From Candidatus Kuenenia stuttgartensis (GTDB lineage Bacteria > Planctomycetota > Planctomycetia > Gemmatales > Gemmataceae), in contig CAMDHK010000010.1 of assembly GCA_945897965.1 (NCBI GenBank), positions 1 to 38,508 of the forward strand: a stretch of 38,508 nucleotides of DNA. The letters are read 5' to 3'. Below, piece by piece: positions 1 through 9,073 of the stretch (the stretch's first letter is position 1; each line of letters begins with the position of its first letter). The notes below the pieces were generated by a model. That model did no database searches and was not told the DNA's origin. It was given only the letters and a program-made list of their open reading frames with translations. Position numbers and translations under genes: made by a program.

Positions 1-1512
1 GTAATAGGCTATGCCATTGCCACGGTTTTTTACCGTGCCAAGTTAAATAGTTTAAATGCTGACAATAATTCGTTAATTAATGAAGCCAAGGCCAAAGCTG
101 ACAAAATAATCAAAGATGCTGAATTATTTTCAAAAGAGGATAGTCTTCGAAGGAAAGAGGAACTTAATAAAAGTTTTGAAAATATTCGCTTAGATTTACG
201 GGATCAAGAAAAGCGTCTCGAAAAACGAGAAGATGCTATCGAGGACAAGGCAAGGGATATGCTTAAACGCGAACGATTAACCGAGGTCCTTCAAAATCAG
301 TTGCAAGATCGCAAAAATGAAACCGAAGTAAAAAACAAAAAGTTTGCAGAAATTCTAGAAAAACAAGAAAAAAGATTGCTAGATATCTCTGGTATTTCTC
401 GTGATCATGCCGAAAAAATGCTTTTTGAAAACTTGGAAAGAACTCTTAGTAAACAAGTTGCTGATAAGTTGAAAAAGCATGATGATCATCTCAAAGATTC
501 AGCAAAGGAATCAGCGAGGAAAATTCTTGCAATGGCTGTTCAACGATATGCATCACAGCATTCTGTTGAAAGTACGGTAAGCACCGTTGATATTCCCAAT
601 GATGATATCAAAGGCAGAATTATTGGGCGAGAAGGCCGCAATATTCGAACTTTTCAAAATGTTACCGGGGTTGATCTGATTGTTGACGATACTCCTGGCG
701 TGGTGGTTGTTAGTGCTTTTGATAGTGTAAGGCGCGAGATAGCTAGGCTTTCTTTATTAAAGCTTATTCAAGACGGCAGAATTCATCCCACTAAAATTGA
801 AGAGGTAGTAAAAGAATCACAAGAAGAAATGGAAAAGCACATTATGGAAGTAGGGCGTGAAGCCCTTAATGAAGTAGGTATGGGGCCATTGAATGATAAA
901 CTTGTTCAATTGCTTGGTCGGTTAAAATTCCGCACCAGTTATAGTCAAAATGTACTGCGCCATAGTATTGAAGTTGCGTTTCTAGCAGGAATGCTTGCAG
1001 ATGAATTAGGGTTAGACGGTAGACTCGCTCGAAAATGCGGTTTGCTGCATGATATTGGCAAAGCTGCTGATCATGAAATGGAAGGTGGCCATCCTAAAAT
1101 TGGTGCTGAACTTGCCCGTAAATATGGGGAAAGTAACCCCGATGTTTTACATGCGATTGCAGGCCATCATGACGATATAACAGTTGATCATATCTACACT
1201 GTTTTAGTTGCAACTGCGGATGCAATAAGTGCAGCAAGGCCCGGTGCTCGCAGAGAAACACTCGAAAAATATGTTAAGCGTTTAGAAGAACTTGAATCTA
1301 TTGCTTGTGGTTTTCCAGATGTTGAACAAGCATTTGCAATTCAAGCTGGCAGGGAACTTCGTGTGATAGCTAGTGCAGCTCGAACTACCGATGAGCAGGC
1401 GATTAAAACTTGCCATGACATCGCCCGTGCCATTGAAGACCAGATGAATTACCCGGGTGAAATCAAGGTAACAGTTATTCGTGAATTAAGAGTGGTGGAT
1501 GTTGCAAAATAA
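1..1512 (+). CDS. rny: Ribonuclease Y, 5'-partial
   Basis: Membrane-anchored endoribonuclease that starts mRNA decay. The frame is open to the left window edge: the first codons read [12 protein letters not shown], the end of the N-terminal membrane helix, so only a few codons are missing and the ATG at 259 is internal. A charged coiled coil follows (to about base 560), then a KH domain with [12 protein letters not shown] (from about 616) and an HD domain with [10 protein letters not shown] and [11 protein letters not shown] (about 960-1080), including the metal-binding His-Asp pair. The C-terminal end is typical of the family. The stop overlaps the next gene, ymdB, by 14 bp, and rny-ymdB is a widely conserved pair. 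All catalytic motifs appear intact. Confidence 0.96.
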   Translation, partial: VIGYAIATVFYRAKLNSLNADNNSLINEAKAKADKIIKDAELFSKEDSLRRKEELNKSFENIRLDLRDQEKRLEKREDAIEDKARDMLKRERLTEVLQNQLQDRKNETEVKNKKFAEILEKQEKRLLDISGISRDHAEKMLFENLERTLSKQVADKLKKHDDHLKDSAKESARKILAMAVQRYASQHSVESTVSTVDIPNDDIKGRIIGREGRNIRTFQNVTGVDLIVDDTPGVVVVSAFDSVRREIARLSLLKLIQDGRIHPTKIEEVVKESQEEMEKHIMEVGREALNEVGMGPLNDKLVQLLGRLKFRTSYSQNVLRHSIEVAFLAGMLADELGLDGRLARKCGLLHDIGKAADHEMEGGHPKIGAELARKYGESNPDVLHAIAGHHDDITVDHIYTVLVATADAISAARPGARRETLEKYVKRLEELESIACGFPDVEQAFAIQAGRELRVIASAARTTDEQAIKTCHDIARAIEDQMNYPGEIKVTVIRELRVVDVAK

Positions 1513-2368
1513 TTTGCCAAAGATTCTGAGAGTGTTGATGCTGGGAGATATTGTTGGGTCTCCTGGGGTAAACATTTTGCAGAGTTATCTGCTTGCCATC
1601 AAGAAAAGTATGGGACTAGATTTGGTTATAGCGAATGCAGAAAACGCTGCGGGGGGTTCTGGGCTTACGCCATCGATATTTAAAAAATTAAAAGCTGCGG
1701 GAGTTGATCTCTTCACTTTGGGAGATCACATTTACAAAAAACAAGAAATTGTAAATACGCTCATATCTGAAAATTGCATCTGCAAGCCTGCGAATTACCC
1801 TTCCTCTTCTCCGGGAAAGACCTTCGCATTCACCAACACTGTTGATGGATTTACCGTTGCAGTGGTTTCTTTAATGGGCAGAACTTTTATGCGGCCGGTG
1901 GACTGCCCTTTTTCAGCTGCAGAAAAAATCATCCCCGAAGTTCAAATGATAACTAATTTAATAATTGTTGATATTCATGCTGAGGCAACTTCCGATAAAT
2001 ATCTGATGGGTCACTTTTTAAAAGGTAAAGTTTCTGCAGTTTTAGGCACCCATACCCATGTGCAAACTGCTGATGAACAAATTCTTGGTGAAGGAACTGC
2101 TTTTATTTGCGATTTAGGAATGACTGGGCCTTATGCCAGTGTTTTGGGTCGGTGCATTGAACCAGTTACTGCAACAACAATTTCTTTTTTGCCCAACCAA
2201 TTTTCTGTTGCATCAGGGGATGTCAGAATGTCCGGCGTTGTTCTTGAAATAAATGCAGCAACAGGAAAGACTGATTCAATTAGCCGTGTTCAATTCTGTG
2301 ACAAAGACCTTCAAGAAAAATTTAATGGAACTGAAGATAAGAAATTAGTTCTTCAGCCTTCGCCATGA
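1499..2368 (+). CDS. ymdB: YmdB-family metallophosphoesterase
   Basis: TIGR00282-type metallophosphoesterase; characterised homologues hydrolyse 2',3'-cyclic nucleotides and modulate RNA turnover. The 289-residue length is slightly above the usual 260-270. Visible metal ligands are D17 ([10 protein letters not shown]), E48-N49 (NAENAAGG), H160 (VDIH) and H185/H187 (GTHTHVQT), with spacing that matches the family. The position that is normally Asn in the GNH motif is Asp here (TLGDH, D76), a conservative change at a metal ligand. The ATG lies inside the end of rny (14 bp overlap) and the stop overlaps the next gene by 4 bp (ATGA), so the three genes are probably one translationally coupled operon. 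Confidence 0.93.
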   Translation: MLQNNLPKILRVLMLGDIVGSPGVNILQSYLLAIKKSMGLDLVIANAENAAGGSGLTPSIFKKLKAAGVDLFTLGDHIYKKQEIVNTLISENCICKPANYPSSSPGKTFAFTNTVDGFTVAVVSLMGRTFMRPVDCPFSAAEKIIPEVQMITNLIIVDIHAEATSDKYLMGHFLKGKVSAVLGTHTHVQTADEQILGEGTAFICDLGMTGPYASVLGRCIEPVTATTISFLPNQFSVASGDVRMSGVVLEINAATGKTDSISRVQFCDKDLQEKFNGTEDKKLVLQPSP

Positions 2369-3687
2369 TCTCAGATAAGCAGTTGAACCAATTTCTTTAT
2401 CAACTTCAGGAAAAACAATCGAGGATAATGGTTGTTGGTCTTGGATATACGGGGCTTCCGCTTGCAGAGTGCATAGCCAAAACAGGGTTTAAGGTTATTG
2501 GTTACGATACAAATATAAATAAAGTCGCAATGTTGGTTCGTGGTGAAAGTTATCTGGAAACTATTCCAGCATTTCGAATTAGGGAATTATTAGATACCGG
2601 TAGATTTACTGTAACCAGCGACATTTCTTGCGAAGACCCCTGCGATGTTTATTGGGTCTGTGTTCCAACTCCGCTTTTAAATGGTGCCCCTGCTCTTGAT
2701 AGTTTTTGTGATGCAATTACTTCGATAAGAACTATAGCTAAAAAACCTTTTTTAGTGGTTATTTCTAGCACATCATTTCCTGGTACTACACGTACCATTG
2801 GATTGAGTATTTTGGAAAACGAAACGCAAGAACAAGGCGCTGACTTTTTTCTTGTTTTTAGTCCGGAAAGAGAAGATCCAGGTAACAGCGCCTTTACAAC
2901 TAAAACTTTACCGAGAGTTTTCGGAGCTCTTGATAATGAGTCTTCGAAAGTCGCCATGGTTTTATTTAAACAATTGTTTGATGAAGTTCATCAGGCAAGT
3001 TCGATTGAAGCTGCTGAAGCATCAAAGTTGGTGGAAAATGTATATCGTGCTGTAAATATAGCACTAGCAAATGAATGGGATGGGATTTGTAAGGGGTTAA
3101 ACCTAGATGTTTGGGAAATAATTAAGCTAGCAGCCACCAAACCTTTTGGTTTTCAGGCATTTTATCCAGGGCCAGGCGTTGGGGGGCATTGCATTCCGGT
3201 TGACCCATATTATCTTCTTTCTAAGCTAAAAAGTTTGGGTGCAAATACTGGGCTTATTAATCTTGCTTGTGATTTAAACAAAAAAAGACCACAAATGATT
3301 GTTAAGAAAATCGAAGCATTTTTGGAAAACAGATCAAAATCAATCAATGGGACTAATTTGCTGTTGATTGGGTTGGGTTACAAGAAAAATATAAGTGATT
3401 TGCGTGAATCTCCTGCGATTGAAATTTTTGATTTACTATTAAATCTTGGCTGTAATTTAAAATGGTATGACCCCTTGGTTGCGAGTAATCAATCTCAGAG
3501 GGATGTTCAAAGAGAGTTAGATTTAAGTCCGCAATTATTAAAAAAACAAGATCTGTGTGTCATACTTGCTGATCATGATCTGATTGATTGGGATATGGTT
3601 TTGAATTATTCAAGTTTCATATTAGATACTAAAAATAAATTCGCAAAATGTGATAGCTCGATGATGGGGAAAATAATAAAGTTTTAG
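2365..3687 (+). CDS. Nucleotide-sugar 6-dehydrogenase (UDP-GlcNAc dehydrogenase, WbpA-like)
   Basis: NAD-dependent four-electron oxidation of a UDP-sugar to its uronic acid, used to make surface polysaccharide. The 440-residue protein has the N-terminal Rossmann motif VVGLGYTGLPLAE (23-35), the central domain with FSPEREDPGN (165-174), and the catalytic Cys276 in PGPGVGGHCIPVDPYYL, followed by the C-terminal UDP-binding domain (GLGYKKNISDLRESPA). The SPEREDPGN form resembles WbpA-type UDP-N-acetylglucosamine dehydrogenases more than UDP-glucose dehydrogenases; this substrate assignment is from remembered family motifs and is tentative. The start overlaps the ymdB stop by 4 bp. No glycosyltransferase or other polysaccharide gene is in the window, so its pathway partners lie elsewhere. 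It ends 3 bp from the convergent gene at 3691. Confidence 0.92.
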   Translation: MISDKQLNQFLYQLQEKQSRIMVVGLGYTGLPLAECIAKTGFKVIGYDTNINKVAMLVRGESYLETIPAFRIRELLDTGRFTVTSDISCEDPCDVYWVCVPTPLLNGAPALDSFCDAITSIRTIAKKPFLVVISSTSFPGTTRTIGLSILENETQEQGADFFLVFSPEREDPGNSAFTTKTLPRVFGALDNESSKVAMVLFKQLFDEVHQASSIEAAEASKLVENVYRAVNIALANEWDGICKGLNLDVWEIIKLAATKPFGFQAFYPGPGVGGHCIPVDPYYLLSKLKSLGANTGLINLACDLNKKRPQMIVKKIEAFLENRSKSINGTNLLLIGLGYKKNISDLRESPAIEIFDLLLNLGCNLKWYDPLVASNQSQRDVQRELDLSPQLLKKQDLCVILADHDLIDWDMVLNYSSFILDTKNKFAKCDSSMMGKIIKF

Positions 3688-3690
3688 ATT

Positions 3691-6600
3691 TTAAGCAGAA
3701 AGTTTTAATGACTGTTGAAAGTTTTCTGATTGATTTAATTTGATGAAATTTTTGTAATTCGACTCCCAATCTTCTGTGCTTTGTAACTCAAATGCCGTTT
3801 TTGTTACCCATTCATTTAGATCTACCGATATTTTTCCCGATGCTATTTCCTCAATCCAGAGGATGTAATCATTAAAACTATTGTCCGAGGTTATTTTTAA
3901 GTTTTGTTTTTCTTCATGGTTGAACAACCATTTCAAAATTTCCCCTGCAAGATTTTCAACATCATTTTTGAAATTATTTACTTCGTGTGATTCATTCGAA
4001 AAGAGCCATGTTGGACAACCTACTCCGGTCCATTTGATACAACCATTTCCTGTAATAATTAGAGAAGACTGATGGATTGGGCCATAAACTAAACCTGCTC
4101 CATGAATTGATGCCAATCCTGATATGGTTTGTAAAACTAGATTTAACCATACATCTGGCTTTTGGTGGACTGAAGCCCATTCGGATTGGTTAATTCCTTG
4201 GATAACCTCAACCAAAACCGCAGGCCTTCCCTGTATTTCCAATACTTCATATATGGATGCCACATTTTCATGATGAAGATTGATAGCTGCACTAAATCGT
4301 TGTCTGAATTCGTCTGGGTGATAGGGATCAGAAAGTTCAGATTCAGAAAGATGCCTGAGAAGACATTCAGTTTTTCTGATGGGATCAAATACTTGAAAAA
4401 TATATTCTTTGCTCGTTGAAGGAAGTTTGTCAATGACTCGAAAACGGTCGATCATCAGTCCGTTAATATTGCCTGCTTCGATAAGTGCCAATTGATAAAA
4501 GGTTAAATATCCCCCATTTAGCAATGCTTGCCTGAGTGATTTTTTGGTTTTTTTGGCCTCGGCCATAAGAGCAATCAGTGTATCAGACTCTACCAACCCT
4601 AATGATATAAGCTGATTTCCCAGTTTGTTATCCAAAGGTTCTGTGGGATCAGGTACCGAATAGGGACGATTGTCTTGGTTTAAATCTGGACTGCTAAGTG
4701 CATTGTCAAAATATCCAGAAGCCAATGAATTGGAAATTGTTTCAGATAAATCTTTAATTTTATTACGATACCATGCCCGCATATCATCAAGATGGCGATG
4801 AACTTCTTTTGTTTGAGCGAGAACTTCGCCTTCTTTTTCGCGGAGATTGTTTTCTTTTTTGGATAAGTTATCTGTTTGTTGTTGCAGAATTTGAGCTTGA
4901 GTTTCGAATTTTGCTTGTTTTCTTTCCAACTCAGACTCACCTGTTTGCAACGCTAATTTGATTTCAATTAGATTGTGTTGCCATTCGATGAGCTGTTGTT
5001 TGAAAGATGCAATTGAAAGCCGGTGCTCTTCTCTTGCTTTGATTATTTTGCTTTCAGAATCTTGTGAACGATTTTGTTGATCGCGGGATTCTTTAAGCAA
5101 TAATTCGAGTTCCTCCCGAGCAATTTTAGCATAATCATGGAATTCCCTAAGGTGTTCCTGAAGTAAATCTCTGGCCCCTAAAATCCTGGAGAGGCAGTTT
5201 TCTGCACCCGCCATGAGGTCTGGGATATTTTCACTTATGCTGCTGATTTCATTTTTAAAGTCAATTCCTTGAGCAAATTTAACCTTTTCTATTTCCAGAT
5301 TTGCAAGTTGAACTTCCTCAAGAGTTGCTTTTTCTTCTTCAAGCCTTTGGAGTGCTTCGAATATTTCTTTTTTAATTAATTCATGTCCATGATTTTCAGT
5401 TTCCATCCTAAATTTTACGGAATCGATATCAGTGGTTTTTTTGAGCAATTCTTGTTTAGATTTTTCGAAGTCATCTCTGGCGGATGTTAACTGCATCACA
5501 AGCTTGCTATGTTCATTTTCCATCTCTTCATTTCGGGTTTGCAGTGAAATGATTTGGTTTGAAAGCAATGTATCTTTTTCGTTTAGGGCGGATTCTTTTA
5601 GTTGGATATCTTCAATTCTTTTCCGCAGAATTTCTTGCATTTGAGCGAGGTTTTTTTCAACTGAATCGGATTGTTTTATCTTGTTATATTGGATGTTTTT
5701 GAAATCTTCTATTTCTTTTTTTGCATCTTCGAGTGATTTTCTTGTAGCCTCAATTTCGTATTCACGGCTTGCAAATGTGTTTTCTAAATTTCTTAGTGCA
5801 AGTTCTTTTTGTTCAATTTCAAGTATGCGAGATTCTAAATAATGTTTGTTGTTTTTTAGCTCTTCTTTTTCTTGATTAATAAGCTCGAGACCAGAAGATA
5901 GTAAAACGTCTTTTTCAAGCAATTCGTTTTTGAATATTTCCGATTTTTCTTGATTGAGTAGCAAATCGGTTTCCAAAGATTGGATGGATAAAAGTTTGTT
6001 TTCTAGATTAGTTTCTTTTTCGTCTATTCGAGCTTTAACATTTTCAAGGTAAAGTTTCAGTTGAAATATCTCAGCCATTTGCTGTTCAATCTCTGTAGAT
6101 TGTTTGGTTATATTTTCGTTTTCTTGTTTTTTTGAAAGATATTCTTCTTCAAATATTTTCCGGTCTTCCTTGAGCTTGCAATATAACGAATCGATTTCTA
6201 AGGCCTGAGCTTCTAGCTCCCTGCTGTTTTTTTCTAAATCCTCGCTTCTGCGATCTACTTCAAGGGCTCGTTCATGTAAATTCCGGGTCTTTTGGTCTAA
6301 TAAATCATGAAGCACGGTTATATTTTTTAAATCTGAATCGCTGGTCGTTGATTTATGATTTGAATTTTTTAGTGTGTCTAACTCATTTCGAAGCAGAACT
6401 AGTTCTTCAGCGTAGGTTTTACATTTAATAATTTGATCGTTTAGCTGTTCAGCTATGGATGATTTTTCAGATTCAAGCATGTTTCGTTTTGAAATGGATT
6501 CGATTTCGCGTTCAGCAATTGTTCGATTATTTTCTAATAACGAGTCCAATTCAATTTTTAATAGCTGATTCTTATTCTTTAGTTTCTTTATTAAATGTGA

Positions 6601-7044
6601 TAAATGCTTTTTGCTTTTAGATTTAGTTTTTATTTTATTTAGGGTTAAGGATTGATCATTGATTTTAAGAGCGACGGTTTCAGAGGGGGTGATTTCAGCT
6701 AAGGAATCAGCCACCATAAACGAAAATTCGTAGTTACCAATATTTAATTTGTCATTTGATTTTAGAATCGATTCTTGAAATGAATTTCCGTTTAAAGTTA
6801 AACCAGAAAGAGGTGTAATGGATCGAACTAAAAGGCCTATTGGTTTAACATAGTTTACTTGAAATAATAGCGCAGGTAGATCTAGGCCTGCTAATCGGAG
6901 TTCGCAACCAGCAACTGTGCCTACAAGAAATGTACTATGGATTGGGAAAGATTGAATTTGCTTGTTGAGGCACGAAAAAACCATGGTTGCTTTGCAAGCA
7001 ACATCGTGACGTTCAGGAATGAAAGGTAATTCATCTTCTTTCAT
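3691..7044 (-). CDS. FHA-like / long coiled-coil / pseudokinase protein
   Basis: A 1117-residue protein of unknown function. Residues about 35-112 look like an FHA fold (VGTVAGCELRL, GLTLNGNSF, DKLNIGNYEFSF), but the Arg, Ser and His that bind phosphothreonine are not evident. Residues about 140-790 are an almost unbroken Glu/Lys/Leu-rich coiled coil. Residues about 805-863 form a helical segment (GNQLISLGLVESDTL) like the small N-terminal domain of GspE/PilB-type proteins. Residues about 865-1085 look like a protein kinase fold (IDRFRVIDKL, INLHHENVASIYEV, LASIHGAGLVYG). The HRD-type catalytic loop reads GPIHQSSLII, the DFG position reads WTGVG, and no VAIK lysine is evident, so it is probably catalytically dead. 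No signal peptide. Separated from mutL by 118 bp; no clear Shine-Dalgarno site. A scaffold or filament role is plausible but unproven. Confidence 0.88.
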   Translation of the reverse strand: MKEDELPFIPERHDVACKATMVFSCLNKQIQSFPIHSTFLVGTVAGCELRLAGLDLPALLFQVNYVKPIGLLVRSITPLSGLTLNGNSFQESILKSNDKLNIGNYEFSFMVADSLAEITPSETVALKINDQSLTLNKIKTKSKSKKHLSHLIKKLKNKNQLLKIELDSLLENNRTIAEREIESISKRNMLESEKSSIAEQLNDQIIKCKTYAEELVLLRNELDTLKNSNHKSTTSDSDLKNITVLHDLLDQKTRNLHERALEVDRRSEDLEKNSRELEAQALEIDSLYCKLKEDRKIFEEEYLSKKQENENITKQSTEIEQQMAEIFQLKLYLENVKARIDEKETNLENKLLSIQSLETDLLLNQEKSEIFKNELLEKDVLLSSGLELINQEKEELKNNKHYLESRILEIEQKELALRNLENTFASREYEIEATRKSLEDAKKEIEDFKNIQYNKIKQSDSVEKNLAQMQEILRKRIEDIQLKESALNEKDTLLSNQIISLQTRNEEMENEHSKLVMQLTSARDDFEKSKQELLKKTTDIDSVKFRMETENHGHELIKKEIFEALQRLEEEKATLEEVQLANLEIEKVKFAQGIDFKNEISSISENIPDLMAGAENCLSRILGARDLLQEHLREFHDYAKIAREELELLLKESRDQQNRSQDSESKIIKAREEHRLSIASFKQQLIEWQHNLIEIKLALQTGESELERKQAKFETQAQILQQQTDNLSKKENNLREKEGEVLAQTKEVHRHLDDMRAWYRNKIKDLSETISNSLASGYFDNALSSPDLNQDNRPYSVPDPTEPLDNKLGNQLISLGLVESDTLIALMAEAKKTKKSLRQALLNGGYLTFYQLALIEAGNINGLMIDRFRVIDKLPSTSKEYIFQVFDPIRKTECLLRHLSESELSDPYHPDEFRQRFSAAINLHHENVASIYEVLEIQGRPAVLVEVIQGINQSEWASVHQKPDVWLNLVLQTISGLASIHGAGLVYGPIHQSSLIITGNGCIKWTGVGCPTWLFSNESHEVNNFKNDVENLAGEILKWLFNHEEKQNLKITSDNSFNDYILWIEEIASGKISVDLNEWVTKTAFELQSTEDWESNYKNFIKLNQSENFQQSLKLSA

Positions 7045-7162
7045 ACCAATGGTTTAAAAAAAATCAGTGGTAGTGTATAGTCCAATATTTAGGGGCAAGT
7101 TTCAGCAGTAATGAGTGTCGATGTGATTTTTACCCAAACACCCCATGTTTCTGGCTTAGTGT

Positions 7163-9043
7163 TTAGGTTCTTCCAAATTGATTTTCAAGATCATTTTTGC
7201 TTATCAATAAGGATGTTGGTCGGCCATGTGGGCAATGATAATGGGACTTGGATAAGTGGCGCATTTTAGCTAAAAGGTGCATTTCTGTTTCATTAAGTGT
7301 GTCTCCTGATCGGACTGCTGAGTGACACGCGGTCAGGCTTAAAATATGATGAAAAAAAGCGTCTTTACTTGGGATTTCATCCTTAGCAAAAAGTTGTTCG
7401 ATAACTTTATTAAAAAGAGCTTTTGGCGATTTTCGCCCTAGCAATGCAGGGTAACTCTCAACAAGAATTGTGTTTCCGCCGAATCCTCGTATTTCAAATC
7501 CTAATTGCTGTAATTCTTCTTGGCGTGACAGTACCAATTCAGATTGAAAAGCTGCTAGTTCAATGGTTTCAGGGATTAAAAGTTTTTGGGCAGGAACAGG
7601 CCCAGATGAGAGCTTGGTTTTTAATTGTTCATACAAAATGCGCTCGTGAAGGGCATGTTGATCAATAATCAATACCCCTTCATCTGTTTCGATCACAATA
7701 TAAGAATTGTAAACTTGCAAAACCTTGAAGTTTTCATCATTAAACAAGACAGGAACGATTGTTGAGGCCTGCGGGTTTTCTGAATAAGTATAATTAGGCG
7801 CTTGTGTGGATGATTCAGAGGAAGAAAGATTTTCAGGTTCAGATTGTTCACTTGGTTTGTTTTTATAATTGAATGGAAGCGATGAGGCTGGTGAAGGCCT
7901 AGATTCAAGAGTCCAAGGTTCAGGAGGATTGATTTTTTGCGGGATTGTAATGGTAAATTCAGGCAACCCGATGTCAATTGGGTTTTTTCGGGTAAAAGGC
8001 GGTTCATCCTGAAGCTGAAAAACTGCACCTTTATTTTTGTCTAGAAGAACATTTCTTACAGCATTAAATACCAGATGATGAATGGCACCAGGATCACGGA
8101 ATCGAACTTCTGCTTTAGTGGGATGTATATTTACATCAACTTTTTCAAGGTCAGAATCAAAATAAAGAAATGCGATTGGGAATCTTCCCGTCATCATGTG
8201 GCCCCGAAAACCCTCCTGAATAGCATGCGATATGGTTCTGTCTCTAAACCACCTGCCATTGATAAATAGATATTGTGATTTGGCACTGCTTTTATCAAGG
8301 TTTGGTGATCCTATATAACCTTTGATTTTAAAATCGCGATGATTTGATTCGATGTAAAGCAAATCATTGGTGATATCTTTTCCGAAAAAGATGCTGATCA
8401 TTTCTTTGAGGCTAGCGCCTTGCGATGCTTGTAAAACTTGTTTCCCATTGTTTTTGTAGGACCAGTGAACTTCGCATTTATCAAGGTTGTTTCGGAATGA
8501 AGAAAGAATCATTTTAGTGATTGTTTCAGTGATCTGAGCTGTTTCTGCAGGTGGAGCTTTAAGGAATTTTCTCCTTACAGGGGTATTGTAAAATAGATGC
8601 TTGATTTCGATTCGAGTGCCTGGGGAGCCATTCCAAGGCTTGGTTGGATGAAGCAATCCACCTTCACAAAGGATTTCTGCTCCCTGATCAAGATCGGGAG
8701 GGCACGATTGCAGAAGGAATTTGGAAACGCTTGCAATTGATCCTAAAGCCTCTCCCCTAAAGCCGAGTGTTGAAATTCTGAATAAATCTTCGGAGGATTT
8801 TAGTTTGCTCGTTGCATGGCTTGTTAGTGCAAGCTGAAGTTGCTCTGGATAAATTCCACAGCCATCATCAACGACTCTGATTAAATCGTGTCCGCCCTGC
8901 TCGATTTCAATATCGATTCTTTTAGATTGTGCATCGATGGAATTTTCTACAAGTTCTTTGACAATACTTGCAGGCCTCTCAATGATTTCACCCGCAGCAA
9001 TTTGGCTGATAACTTCGGGTGGTAAGAGCTTGATAATTGACAT
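7163..9043 (-). CDS. mutL: DNA mismatch repair protein MutL (endonuclease type)
   Basis: Couples mismatch recognition by MutS to strand incision. The N-terminal GHKL ATPase shows QIAAGEIIERP, E30 in KELVENSIDA, DDGCGI and the lid motif ATSKL with STLGFRGEAL. The linker (about 345-440) is Pro/Ser rich. The C-terminal domain carries the Zn/Mn endonuclease motif DQHALHERILYE (461-472), with ACHSAVRSGD and CPHGRPTSL completing the metal site. It is therefore the nicking type found in organisms without MutH. Length 626 is normal. GGAAG lies 6 nt before the ATG. It starts 30 bp after the sigma-54 regulator gene, so the two may share a transcript. MutS is not in the window. Confidence 0.97.
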   Translation of the reverse strand: MSIIKLLPPEVISQIAAGEIIERPASIVKELVENSIDAQSKRIDIEIEQGGHDLIRVVDDGCGIYPEQLQLALTSHATSKLKSSEDLFRISTLGFRGEALGSIASVSKFLLQSCPPDLDQGAEILCEGGLLHPTKPWNGSPGTRIEIKHLFYNTPVRRKFLKAPPAETAQITETITKMILSSFRNNLDKCEVHWSYKNNGKQVLQASQGASLKEMISIFFGKDITNDLLYIESNHRDFKIKGYIGSPNLDKSSAKSQYLFINGRWFRDRTISHAIQEGFRGHMMTGRFPIAFLYFDSDLEKVDVNIHPTKAEVRFRDPGAIHHLVFNAVRNVLLDKNKGAVFQLQDEPPFTRKNPIDIGLPEFTITIPQKINPPEPWTLESRPSPASSLPFNYKNKPSEQSEPENLSSSESSTQAPNYTYSENPQASTIVPVLFNDENFKVLQVYNSYIVIETDEGVLIIDQHALHERILYEQLKTKLSSGPVPAQKLLIPETIELAAFQSELVLSRQEELQQLGFEIRGFGGNTILVESYPALLGRKSPKALFNKVIEQLFAKDEIPSKDAFFHHILSLTACHSAVRSGDTLNETEMHLLAKMRHLSKSHYHCPHGRPTSLLISKNDLENQFGRT

Positions 9044-9073
9044 TTTAACTTCCGTGTTATTTAATCTAGAATC

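Noticed and set aside
2649-2957. 102-codon frame on the minus strand
   Set aside because: It is antisense to the well-supported nucleotide-sugar dehydrogenase and resembles no family.
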